Assembly (NCBI GenBank): GCA_963705545.1
Contig: CAVPJX010000002.1
Span: forward strand, 248,001 to 312,000
Length of the DNA: 64,000 bases
Source: DATBLY01 sp963705545
Lineage (GTDB): Bacteria; Actinomycetota; UBA4738; HRBIN12
Reading direction: 5' to 3'
The position numbers and the translations under genes were made by a program. The notes under the pieces were generated by a model that was not told the origin of the DNA, searched no databases, and worked only from the letters and a program-made list of their open reading frames with translations. Positions within the stretch are counted from its first letter, which is position 1, and each line of letters starts with the position of its first letter. Positions 1 to 7,732 of this stretch are shown piece after piece.

Positions 1-277
1 GTACCTGAACGACGTTCCCGGGCTGATCGGCCCGACCGGCGACCTGCTCTCGGAGCTGTCGGCGTCTCAGTGCCTCGACCTCCTGGCGCAGGACGGGGTC
101 GTCGAGGGCGGCATGATCCCGAAGCTCGAGAGCGCGGTCGCCGCCCTGAAGGCGGGCGTGTCGCGCATCCACCTGGTCGACGGGCGGGTCGAACACGCCC
201 TCGTGCTCGAGCTGTTCACCCCCGAGGGCGTCGGCACGATGATCACCCCCGACGAGGGCGTGGAGCGGTCGACATGA
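1..277 (+). CDS. argB: Acetylglutamate kinase, C-terminal part (5' end outside window)
   Basis: Phosphorylates N-acetyl-L-glutamate in the second step of arginine synthesis, in the cytoplasm. Only the last 91 codons are in the window; the frame starts at base 2. The segment VEGGMIPKLESAV followed by RIHLVDGRVEHALVLELF and a final GVGTMI matches the conserved end of ArgB, which closes the ATP-binding lobe. The stop overlaps the argR start (ATGA), so the two are probably translationally coupled. In many actinobacteria argD and argF lie between argB and argR; here they do not. Confidence 0.93.
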   Translation, partial: YLNDVPGLIGPTGDLLSELSASQCLDLLAQDGVVEGGMIPKLESAVAALKAGVSRIHLVDGRVEHALVLELFTPEGVGTMITPDEGVERST

Positions 278-747
278 GCCGCGGCAACCCGTCGGTGAAG
301 GCGAAGCGCCAACAGGCGATCCTCTCGCTCTTGTCGCGCGACCGCTTGGCGTCCCAGGAGGAGATCCGCGCCCGGCTCGCGATCCTCGGCCTCGAGGCCA
401 CCCAATCCACGATCTCGCGCGACGTCGAGGAGCTCGGGCTCGCCCGGATCCACGACCAAGACGGGCTCCGCTACGTCGTCCCCGGCGACGGGTCGGCGCC
501 GGCTCCGATCCGCCTGCTCACGCACCTGCTCGACGAGTTCGCGCTCTCGACCGTGCGGGTCGACCACGGCATCGTGATCCGGACCCCGCCCGGCGCGGCC
601 GCGGCGCTCGCCGAGGGCATCGACCGGGTCGGGCTCCCCGAGGTCGCCGGCACGATCGCCGGCGACAACACGATCCTCGTCCTCGCCCGCGAGGGGCTCG
701 GTGCCCCGGCGCTCGAGCGGGCGTTCACCCGACTCACGGAGGTCTGA
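274..747 (+). CDS. argR: Arginine repressor ArgR
   Basis: Arginine-responsive transcription factor of 157 residues, the normal family size. Residues 1-75 form the winged helix (KAKRQQAILSLLS, then SQEEIRARLAILGLEATQSTISRDVEELGL); the C-terminal part carries the hexamerisation and arginine-binding domain with GTIAGDNTILVLAR. The start is the ATG in the ATGA overlap with argB. By family knowledge, hexamers bound to arginine repress arg promoters; the likely target promoter lies upstream of the window. It sits in the operon it should control. Confidence 0.93.
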   Translation: MSRGNPSVKAKRQQAILSLLSRDRLASQEEIRARLAILGLEATQSTISRDVEELGLARIHDQDGLRYVVPGDGSAPAPIRLLTHLLDEFALSTVRVDHGIVIRTPPGAAAALAEGIDRVGLPEVAGTIAGDNTILVLAREGLGAPALERAFTRLTEV

Positions 748-751
748 TCCC

Positions 752-1939
752 ATGGAACGCGCGGTGCTCGCCTACAGCGGCGGCCTGGACACGTCGGTCA
801 CGATCCGATGGCTGAAGGAACACGGCCACGACGTCGTGGCCGTGGCGGTCGACGTCGGACAGCACGAGGACTTCGCCCAGATCGTCGAACGTGGACGCCT
901 GGCCGGGGCGGCCGAGGTCCGCGTGGTCGACGCGGTCGACCGGTTCGCGTCGGAGTTCCTGAGGCCGGCGATCGCAGCCAACGGCCTGTACGAGGGGAAG
1001 TACCCGATGGTCTCGGGGCTCGCCCGTCCGCTGATCGCGGACGAGGTGATCGCGGTCGCGCGCGAGGTCGGCGCGGGCGTGGTCGCGCACGGCTGCACGG
1101 GGAAGGGGAACGACCAGGTCCGCTTCGAGGTCGCGTTCGGCGCACTCGCGCCGGACCTATCCGTGCTCGCCCCCGTCCGCGACGCGAACATCCCGCGGGA
1201 GAAGGCGCTGATCCTCGCCGACGAATGGGGGATCCCGGTCGCCGACGTGGCCGGGTCGTACTCCGTCGACGAGAACCTGTGGGGGCGCACCGTGGAGTGT
1301 GGCCCGCTCGAGGATCCGTGGGCCGCCCCGCCCGAGGACGCCTTCGAGCGGACGGCGGCACCGGCCGACCGTCCCACCGACCCGAGCGAGTTGGTCGTCG
1401 GCTTCGAGCGAGGCATGCCCGTGTCGCTCGAAGGCGACGACGTCTCGCTGCCGGCGCTGATCCGGTCCGTGGAGGCGACGGCCGGCTCGTACGGCTTCGG
1501 CCGCGTCGACATGATCGAGAACCGCCGGGTCGGGATCAAGTCGCGCGAGCTGTACGAGGTGCCGGGGGCGCTCGCGCTGATCGCCGCCCACCGGGCGCTC
1601 GAGGACCTGACCCTCGAGCGGGAGGTGGCGCACACGAAGCCCCTGCTCGAACAGCGGTGGGCCGACCTGGTCTACGACGGGCAGTGGTTCTCGCCGCTGC
1701 GTCTGGCGATCGACGCGTTCATGGAGGCCACGCAAGCGTCGGTGACGGGCGAGGTCCGTCTGCGGTTCGAGCCGGGCGCCTGCACCGTCGTCGGTCGGCG
1801 CTCCGACGCCTCGCTCTACGACCTGTCGCTCGCGACCTACGGCGGCGGGGACGCGTTCGACCAGTCCGACGCGCAGGGGTTCGTCCGGCTGTACGGCCTG
1901 CCGCTCAAGGTCTGGTCGGCGAAGCAGGGAGGCGGATGA
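752..1939 (+). CDS. argG: Argininosuccinate synthase
   Basis: Condenses citrulline and aspartate using ATP to give argininosuccinate. The 395 residues match the family length. The N-type ATP pyrophosphatase loop AYSGGLDTSV is at residues 7-16, and EGKYPMVSGLARPLIA and HGCTGKGNDQVRFE are the substrate-binding blocks. The ATG at 752 follows the argR stop by four bases and has GGAGG at the end of argR as a likely ribosome site. It overlaps argH by an ATGA junction. Confidence 0.96.
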   Translation: MERAVLAYSGGLDTSVTIRWLKEHGHDVVAVAVDVGQHEDFAQIVERGRLAGAAEVRVVDAVDRFASEFLRPAIAANGLYEGKYPMVSGLARPLIADEVIAVAREVGAGVVAHGCTGKGNDQVRFEVAFGALAPDLSVLAPVRDANIPREKALILADEWGIPVADVAGSYSVDENLWGRTVECGPLEDPWAAPPEDAFERTAAPADRPTDPSELVVGFERGMPVSLEGDDVSLPALIRSVEATAGSYGFGRVDMIENRRVGIKSRELYEVPGALALIAAHRALEDLTLEREVAHTKPLLEQRWADLVYDGQWFSPLRLAIDAFMEATQASVTGEVRLRFEPGACTVVGRRSDASLYDLSLATYGGGDAFDQSDAQGFVRLYGLPLKVWSAKQGGG

Positions 1940-3351
1940 GCGACGGCCCTCGGCCGCTCTGGTCGGGCCGGTTCGGGACCGGGCCTGCGCCGGAGGCAGC
2001 GGCGCTCGGGCGGTCGATCGGCTTCGACGTCCGGTTGGCGCCGTACGACGTCGCCGCCGGCATCGCACACGTCGAGGCGCTGCGGGGCGCCGGGCTCGTC
2101 GCCGACGCCGACGCCGAGCGGCTGGCGGCGGCGCTCACCGAGGTCGGGCTGGCGATCGCCGACGGGACCCTCCCGATCGAGGACGCCGACGAGGACATCC
2201 ACTCCGTCGTCGAGCGGGCCGTCACCGAACGGCTGGGGGACCTAGGAGCGCGCCTGCACGCCGGACGGAGCCGCAACGACCTGGTGGTCACCGACGTGCG
2301 CCTGTGGCTGCTCGACGCCGGCCGCCGGCTCGCGGGGCTGACGACGCTGCTGATCCGGACGCTGGTCCGCCGCGCCCGCGAGGAGGCGGACACGCCGATG
2401 CCGGGCACCACCCACGCCCGACCCGCGCAGGTCGTGACGCTCGGTCACCACCTCGCGGCCCACGCCTGGGCGCTGCTGCGGGACGTCGATCGACTCGATG
2501 CGTGGGCCGAGCGCACGTCGACCTCACCGCTCGGGGCCGGGGCCGTGGCGACCTCGACGCTCGGGCTCGATCCGGCGGCGACGGCGGATCGGCTGGGCTT
2601 CGAACGGCCCTTCGACAACTCGATCGACGCGGTGTCCGACCGCGACTTCGTCCAGGAGCTCCTCGGCGTCGCGGCGATCGCGTCCACGCACCTGTCGCGC
2701 CTGGCGGCCGACGTCGCTCGGTGGACGGATCCGGCCCTCGGCTGGGCCGAGCTCGACGAGGCATACAGCACCGGGTCGAGCATGATGCCGCAGAAGCGGA
2801 ACCCGGACACCGCGGAGCTCGCGCGCGCGAAGGCCGCGCGGATCACGGCCGCGTTCGTCGCGGTGTCCGGCGTGTTGCACGGGCTACCGCTCGGGTACCA
2901 GCGCGACCTGCAGGAGGACAAGGAGCCGGCCTTCGACGCGGCCGACACGCTCGAGCGCGTCCTGGCCGCGACGGTCGGCGCCGTCGACACCCTCCGGTTC
3001 GACCGCGACGCGATGCGCGCGGCGGCCGAGGCCGGCGAGCTGTTCGCAACCGACGTCGCCGAGGCGCTGGTGCTGGCGGGCGTGTCGTTCCGGGATGCCC
3101 ATCGGCGCACGGGCGAGTTGCTGCGCTCGCTCGAAGGCGGTGGCCGTTCCCTCGCCGATCTGGCTCCGGACGAGTGGGCGACCTTCGGGCTTCCGGAGGG
3201 TGGCGCGCTCCTCGATCCCGCGCGGTCGATCGCCGCGCGGGCGACGCGCGGGGGACCCTCGCCGGAAAGCGTGCGGCGCCAGGTCGACGCGATCGAGGCG
3301 CGTCTCGCGACCCGGTCCGTCCGGCTCGGCCGGGCCGTCCCGCCCACGTGA
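1936..3351 (+). CDS. argH: Argininosuccinate lyase
   Basis: Splits argininosuccinate into arginine and fumarate, the last step of arginine synthesis. It has 471 residues, as usual. The fumarase/aspartase superfamily signature GSSMMPQKRNPD is intact and holds the catalytic serine loop; early blocks AGRSRNDLV and TTHARPAQ are also present. The start lies in the ATGA overlap with argG. It is the last gene of the operon and is followed by a strong hairpin. Confidence 0.96.
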   Translation: MSDGPRPLWSGRFGTGPAPEAAALGRSIGFDVRLAPYDVAAGIAHVEALRGAGLVADADAERLAAALTEVGLAIADGTLPIEDADEDIHSVVERAVTERLGDLGARLHAGRSRNDLVVTDVRLWLLDAGRRLAGLTTLLIRTLVRRAREEADTPMPGTTHARPAQVVTLGHHLAAHAWALLRDVDRLDAWAERTSTSPLGAGAVATSTLGLDPAATADRLGFERPFDNSIDAVSDRDFVQELLGVAAIASTHLSRLAADVARWTDPALGWAELDEAYSTGSSMMPQKRNPDTAELARAKAARITAAFVAVSGVLHGLPLGYQRDLQEDKEPAFDAADTLERVLAATVGAVDTLRFDRDAMRAAAEAGELFATDVAEALVLAGVSFRDAHRRTGELLRSLEGGGRSLADLAPDEWATFGLPEGGALLDPARSIAARATRGGPSPESVRRQVDAIEARLATRSVRLGRAVPPT

Positions 3352-3461
3352 CGGGGCCTCCCCGGGGCAGGTCGTCGATCGCGGGAGGAGCCCGTACCTT
3401 GGAAGGAGACGTGTTCGGAGTCCCCCCTCCGAAACGGAAACGGGCCCCCCGCGCGTTCCGC

Positions 3462-3493
3462 GCCGGGGGTCCGTTCTCGTACGGACCCCCGGC
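3462..3493. terminator. Perfect 13-bp hairpin between convergent argH and a sensor kinase
   Basis: Bases 3462-3474 and 3481-3493 are exact inverse complements around the six-base loop TCTCGT. There is no T run on either side. It lies 110 bases after argH and 51 bases after the kinase stop on the other strand, so it can serve both genes. A weaker G/C-rich fold just upstream (about 3441-3475) could compete with it. Confidence 0.7.
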
Positions 3494-3544
3494 TCAGACG
3501 GGCCGGACGTTCGCCGCCTGCGGGCCTCCTCGCCCTGCCGGATC

Positions 3545-5023
3545 TCAGGCGCCGCGCGTGGTCGAGCGCCCGGCGAGGACGCCCCGGTCTTCGTCGGCGA
3601 GCGGGATCGAGACCGTGAAGATGCTCCCGATGCTCGGCGCCGAGTCGACCTGGATCCGGCCGTTCATCGACTCGACGAGCCCACGCACGATGTGCAGGCC
3701 GAGCCCGACCCCGCCGTGCATCCGCGTCGCCGATCCATCGAGCTGGAAGAAGCGGTCGAAGATCCTCGGCACGTCGTGGGGGTCGATCCCGCTGCCGCGG
3801 TCGGAGACGCGGATGAAGAGCTCCTCCGCGCCCACGCCGGCCGACAGGATCACGGGCTCGGAGCGCGGGGAGTACTTGAGCGCGTTGTCCACGAGATTGG
3901 TCGCGATCTCGGTCAGGCGTTCCCGGTCGCAGCGGACCACGGGGAGGCCGTGGGGGACCTCGACGCGGATCCGCTCGGAGGCGTCCAGGAAGTCGGAGCG
4001 CACCTCTCGCATCAGGGCGGCGAGGTCGACGGGCTCGGTCGTGTCGATGCCGGGATCGGTCTCGACCCGCGAGGCGCGTAGGACGTTCGTGACGAGCCGC
4101 AGGAGCCGAGAGGACTGGCGCTCGATCGCCGCGACCGCCTCCTGGGTCGTGGGGTCGGCATCCCGCTTCGCGTCCTTCAGCATCGCGACGTACCCGCGGA
4201 TGCTCGTGAGGGGGGTCCTGAGCTCGTGGGATGCCGCGGCGACGAAGTCCCCCTTCAGGCGGTCGAGCTCCCGGAGCTCGGCCACGGTCTGCTGCTCGTG
4301 CTCGAGGAGCTCCGTCAGCTTCGTCGCCTGCTCGGTCAGTTGCTGGTTCTGGCGACGGAGCGTGCGGGTGACCCCGACCATGACCGGGAGCATCGCGAGG
4401 TAGAGCGCCAGGAGTCCGAGGCCGAGCGAGATCGTGAGGGTCCGGGCGAGACGGTCGACTTCGTCCTGGATCACGGCGTAGTCCTGATACACCTCGACGA
4501 CGGCCTCGACCGGCCCGCCCTCCGTGAACCGCACCGGGACGTATGTCTCGAACAGGCGGTCCGCGATCGCGCGCTCCTCCTCGTTCTCGTCCGCCGTGAG
4601 GTCCGAGATCTCGTTCTCGAGCGTGCCGCCCATCGCCTCCTCGAGGTCGCCCTCGAGCTCGGGGCGCTGACCCATCTGGACGGGGTCGTCGGAGTAGATC
4701 ACCGTTCCGTCCAGGCTCCAGACCTTGACGCGGATGAACCGCGGATCGGTGCGCCGCATCCCGCGGATGCGCTCGTCGAGCGCCGCGAACGTGTCGCCGG
4801 TCAGCGGCTGGGAGAGGTCGGCGCCGGCGAGCATGGGACGGACGATCTCCTGGGCAACGAGCTCGCTCCGGACACCCGCCCGGGCCTCCTCGCGCTCCCG
4901 GACGTCCGAGGCGCGGAAGTTCGTGATGGCCACGCCGATCACGACGAACACGACGAGGCTGGTCAGGGCGAACTTGACCACGATGGTGGTCCCGGGAGAT
5001 CCGGGATGGTGAAGCTCCGGCAT
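3545..5023 (-). CDS. Membrane sensor histidine kinase
   Basis: Two-component sensor of 492 residues. Membrane segments are at about 15-35 and 195-218, enclosing a 160-residue extracytoplasmic region; a coiled coil follows at about 220-257. The HisKA box FVAAASHELRTPLTSIRGY has the phospho-acceptor His266. The ATPase domain shows the N box NLVDNALKYSP, the G1 box RVSDRGSGID and the G2 box GVGLGLHIVRGLVESMNG. No response regulator gene is next to it, so its partner is elsewhere. The signal cannot be inferred. The ATG at 5023 gives a short cytoplasmic tail before the first membrane segment. Confidence 0.88.
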   Translation of the reverse strand: MPELHHPGSPGTTIVVKFALTSLVVFVVIGVAITNFRASDVREREEARAGVRSELVAQEIVRPMLAGADLSQPLTGDTFAALDERIRGMRRTDPRFIRVKVWSLDGTVIYSDDPVQMGQRPELEGDLEEAMGGTLENEISDLTADENEEERAIADRLFETYVPVRFTEGGPVEAVVEVYQDYAVIQDEVDRLARTLTISLGLGLLALYLAMLPVMVGVTRTLRRQNQQLTEQATKLTELLEHEQQTVAELRELDRLKGDFVAAASHELRTPLTSIRGYVAMLKDAKRDADPTTQEAVAAIERQSSRLLRLVTNVLRASRVETDPGIDTTEPVDLAALMREVRSDFLDASERIRVEVPHGLPVVRCDRERLTEIATNLVDNALKYSPRSEPVILSAGVGAEELFIRVSDRGSGIDPHDVPRIFDRFFQLDGSATRMHGGVGLGLHIVRGLVESMNGRIQVDSAPSIGSIFTVSIPLADEDRGVLAGRSTTRGA

Positions 5024-5033
5024 CCATCAGGTA

Positions 5034-5051
5034 TCGGCCGGAACCGGCCGA
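5034..5051. promoter_or_regulatory. 18-bp palindrome in a divergent promoter region
   Basis: TCGGCCGG-AA-CCGGCCGA is an exact inverted repeat in the 95-base gap between the sensor kinase (minus) and the PIG-L deacetylase (plus). It lies 11 bases upstream of the kinase start. It could bind a dimeric regulator or form an RNA hairpin; nothing identifies the protein. Confidence 0.4.
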
Positions 5052-5118
5052 CGCTTAGGAACCCCACCGGAGGAGCCTCCGGGCAGGCCGGATCGGCGGG
5101 AGACGCTACGCTTCCTCG

Positions 5119-5829
5119 ATGACGTTCGGATGCGCCGTCGTGCTCTTCGCCCACCCCGACGACGCCGAGTTCATGTGCGGCGGCACGGTGGCGCGATGGG
5201 CCCAGGAGGGGTGCGAGGTCCACTACGTGATCTGCACCGACGGCTCCGCCGGCTCGAACGAGCCGGGTGCGTCCCGGGACGAGGTGCGGCCGGTCCGGGA
5301 GGCCGAGCAGCGCGCCGCGGCCGATGTCCTGGGCGTGAAGAGCGTCACGTTCCTCGGCGAGCTCGACGGGCTGCTCCAGGTGGATCCCCCCACGCGGAAG
5401 AAGGTGTGCCGCGAGCTCCGTCGTCTGCGGCCCGACGTCCTGCTGGCCCCAGATCCGTCGCGCCTGTGGTCCGTCGATCGCACCTACATCAACCACTGGG
5501 ATCACAAGCAGGCGGGCCTGCTCGCGCTCACGGCGGTGATGCCGGATGTCCCCACCCGCGTGATGTTCCAGGAGCTCGAAGACGAGGGGCTGGAGCCGTA
5601 CGAGATCCCGGCGCTGTGGTTGTCGTCCGCGGAACCCGATACCTACGTGGACATCACCGACACGATCGAGCGGAAGATCGAAGCGCTCGCGGCCCACGTC
5701 TCCGAAGAGGGCGAGGCCGCGGCCCCGTGGGTGCGCGAGCGCGCCCGCGAGCTGGGCGAGCAGGCCGGATGCGAGTACGCGGAGGCGTTCCGGACCTTCC
5801 GCCTCGGCGACGACGAGGACGAGTCCTGA
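5119..5829 (+). CDS. PIG-L (LmbE) family N-deacetylase
   Basis: Zinc-dependent deacetylase of 236 residues, a family that removes acetyl groups from N-acetylglucosaminyl compounds (MshB, Mca, BshB). The metal and catalytic motif AHPDDAEF is at residues 11-18, with the later His in NHWDHKQAG. The exact substrate is not shown by sequence. A TACGCT element at 5107-5112 lies six bases before the ATG, which fits a leaderless transcript. The stop overlaps the next gene. Confidence 0.85.
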   Translation: MTFGCAVVLFAHPDDAEFMCGGTVARWAQEGCEVHYVICTDGSAGSNEPGASRDEVRPVREAEQRAAADVLGVKSVTFLGELDGLLQVDPPTRKKVCRELRRLRPDVLLAPDPSRLWSVDRTYINHWDHKQAGLLALTAVMPDVPTRVMFQELEDEGLEPYEIPALWLSSAEPDTYVDITDTIERKIEALAAHVSEEGEAAAPWVRERARELGEQAGCEYAEAFRTFRLGDDEDES

Positions 5830-6353
5830 TGGAACACGAACCGCCCGACCCGGATCGCGAGCCCGAGGAGCCGCTCGACCTCTCGCCCGACGAGCGCGCC
5901 GACGTCGAGGCCGACCTCGACGACCTGGCCGCGATGCGCTCGACGTTCGAGGGCCAAGGCGTGAAAGGCGTCGTGATCGCGTGCCAGGACTGCGGGGCGA
6001 ATCACTTCTACGAATGGGAGCTGCTGCGCGACAACCTCGAGCACATGCTCCAGACGGGCGAGCCGCGGATGCACGAGCCGGCCTTCGACATCCAGGAGGA
6101 GGAGTACATCCAGTGGGACTACGGCAAGGGATACGTGGACGCCCTCTCCGACACCGGCCTGGAGCCCGACCGGCGGATCGAGGTCAGCCACTGCCCCTGG
6201 TGCGAGACGACCCTGGAGTCGTTCTTCCAGTTCTGCCCGCGGTGCGGCCGCTCGCTCGGGGCGGTCCGGCTCTACAAGGAGCTCGTGGACCGGGGCCTGG
6301 ACGAGCGCGAGGTGCGCTCCCTCCTGGTCCGCGCCGGGTACGAGCCGTTCTGA
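5829..6353 (+). CDS. DUF5319 family protein with zinc ribbon
   Basis: Protein of 174 residues typical of actinobacteria; function unknown. The family block runs from about residue 23 to 105 and includes VIACQDCGANHFYEWELLR, MHEPAFD and YIQWDYGKGYVDAL. The C-terminal part adds CPWC and CPRCGRS, which together with the early CQDC make a likely zinc site. The acidic N terminus is probably disordered. It is coupled to the upstream deacetylase by a TGATG junction. Confidence 0.8.
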   Translation: MEHEPPDPDREPEEPLDLSPDERADVEADLDDLAAMRSTFEGQGVKGVVIACQDCGANHFYEWELLRDNLEHMLQTGEPRMHEPAFDIQEEEYIQWDYGKGYVDALSDTGLEPDRRIEVSHCPWCETTLESFFQFCPRCGRSLGAVRLYKELVDRGLDEREVRSLLVRAGYEPF

Positions 6354-6382
6354 GGGCCGCCGCCCGATAGGCTCGGCGGGTC

Positions 6383-7318
6383 GTGAGGGCCCTCGTCACC
6401 GGCGCCGCCGGGTTCATCGGATCGCACCTGTCCCGTCGGCTCGTCGTGGACGGGCACGAGGTGGTCGGGTTCGACGACCTGTCCGCCGGCCGGCCCGAGC
6501 TCCTGGACGGCCTCGAGGTGCGACTCGTCGAGGGTGACCTGCGCGATGCGGACGCCGTCGCGGACGCGACGGCGGGTTGCGAGGTCGTCTTCCATCAGGC
6601 CGCGCTGAAGTCGGTGCCGCGCTCGATGGCCGAGCCGGTCGCGTTCACGGAGGTGAACGTCCTCGGGACGCTGCACGTGCTGCTCGGCGCCCGCGAGGTA
6701 GGAGCGTCGGTCGTGTTCGCGTCGTCGTCGTCGGTCTACGGCGACCAGGATCGCTACCCGGTGACGGAAGACATGACGCCGCGGCCCCGGTCGCCGTACG
6801 CGGCCAGCAAGCTCGCGGGGGAGGCCTACTGTCGGGCGTGGTGGGAGGGCTACGCCGTCCCGACGGTCGCGCTCCGGTACCTGAACGTCTACGGCCCCGG
6901 CCAGGATCCGGCGAGCGAGTATGCCTCGGTGATCCCGCGGTTCATCGGCGCGTGCCTGGGCGGGACACGGCCGGTGATCCATGGCGACGGCGAGCAGGCG
7001 CGCGACTTCACGTTCGTCGACGACGTGGTCGAGGTGAACCTGCTGGCGGCCCGGATGCCAGAGGCCGCCCGCGGGGGGGTCTTCAACGTCGGCGGCGGAC
7101 TGGCGCCGACCTCGATCAACGAGCTCCTCGCGATCGTCGCCGAGGAGACCGGCGACGAGCCTGACCCGGTCCACGAGCCGCCACGCGAGGGTGACATCCG
7201 CGTGAGCCACGCCGATGTGTCGCGAGCCCGCTCGGTCCTGGGGTACGCGCCCGCGATCGATATCCACGAGGGTCTCCGCCGGACCGTCGACTCCTTCCCG
7301 ACGCAGCGTTCGTCCTGA
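6383..7318 (+). CDS. NAD-dependent epimerase/dehydratase (extended SDR)
   Basis: Sugar-nucleotide epimerase of 311 residues, closest in pattern to UDP-glucose/UDP-GlcNAc 4-epimerases. The N terminus has the Rossmann motif TGAAGFIGSH; residues near 110-150 give SSSSVYGDQ and the catalytic YAASK pair; HGDGEQARDFTFVDDVV is the sugar-binding loop. The start is GTG at 6383; TAGGCT at 6368-6373 precedes it by nine bases, so the message is probably leaderless. The substrate is not determined by sequence. Confidence 0.85.
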   Translation: MRALVTGAAGFIGSHLSRRLVVDGHEVVGFDDLSAGRPELLDGLEVRLVEGDLRDADAVADATAGCEVVFHQAALKSVPRSMAEPVAFTEVNVLGTLHVLLGAREVGASVVFASSSSVYGDQDRYPVTEDMTPRPRSPYAASKLAGEAYCRAWWEGYAVPTVALRYLNVYGPGQDPASEYASVIPRFIGACLGGTRPVIHGDGEQARDFTFVDDVVEVNLLAARMPEAARGGVFNVGGGLAPTSINELLAIVAEETGDEPDPVHEPPREGDIRVSHADVSRARSVLGYAPAIDIHEGLRRTVDSFPTQRSS

Positions 7319-7411
7319 CGGGTCCGCGCCGGCACCGGAGTTGCGCATCGTTCCGGGTCGGCGCACGATGAGGATGCAGCCAGCCATCGCTCGGAGCGGG
7401 AGGTGTTCGGC

Positions 7412-7732
7412 ATGGCGAAGTACCTGTTCACGGTCTCGTACACGGCCGACGGCGCCAAGGGCGTCATGAAGGAGGGCGGCTCGAGTCGTCGCGACATGGT
7501 CGCGAAGCTGGCTGCCGACGCCGGCGGCTCGCTCGACGAGTTCTACTTCGGGTTCGGCGCCGACGACGTGTACTGCATCGTCGACCTGCCGGACCAGGAG
7601 ACCGCCGCGGCGATCAGCATGACGGTGGGCGCCTCCGGCGCCGCGTCCGTGCGGACGACCGTGCTGCTCACGCCGGAGCAGATCGACCAGGCGACGCACC
7701 GTTCGCTCGCGTACCGGCCGCCGGGCGGCTAG
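7412..7732 (+). CDS. GYD domain protein
   Basis: Small cytoplasmic protein of 106 residues with the GYD pattern: KYLFTVSYTADGAKGVMKEGG, then FYFGFGADDVYCIVDLPD and VRTTVLLTPEQID. The fold is a ferredoxin-like barrel of unknown function. The ATG at 7412 is chosen because GGGAGG at 7398-7403 sits eight bases before it; an upstream GTG at 7403 overlaps that site. Its TAG stop shares the four bases CTAG with the stop of ligD on the other strand. Confidence 0.8.
   Translation: MAKYLFTVSYTADGAKGVMKEGGSSRRDMVAKLAADAGGSLDEFYFGFGADDVYCIVDLPDQETAAAISMTVGASGAASVRTTVLLTPEQIDQATHRSLAYRPPGG

Noticed and set aside
2445..5027. 860-codon open frame on the minus strand opposite argH and across the kinase
   Set aside because: Arg/Pro-rich translation without any motif; argH and the kinase in other frames explain the sequence.
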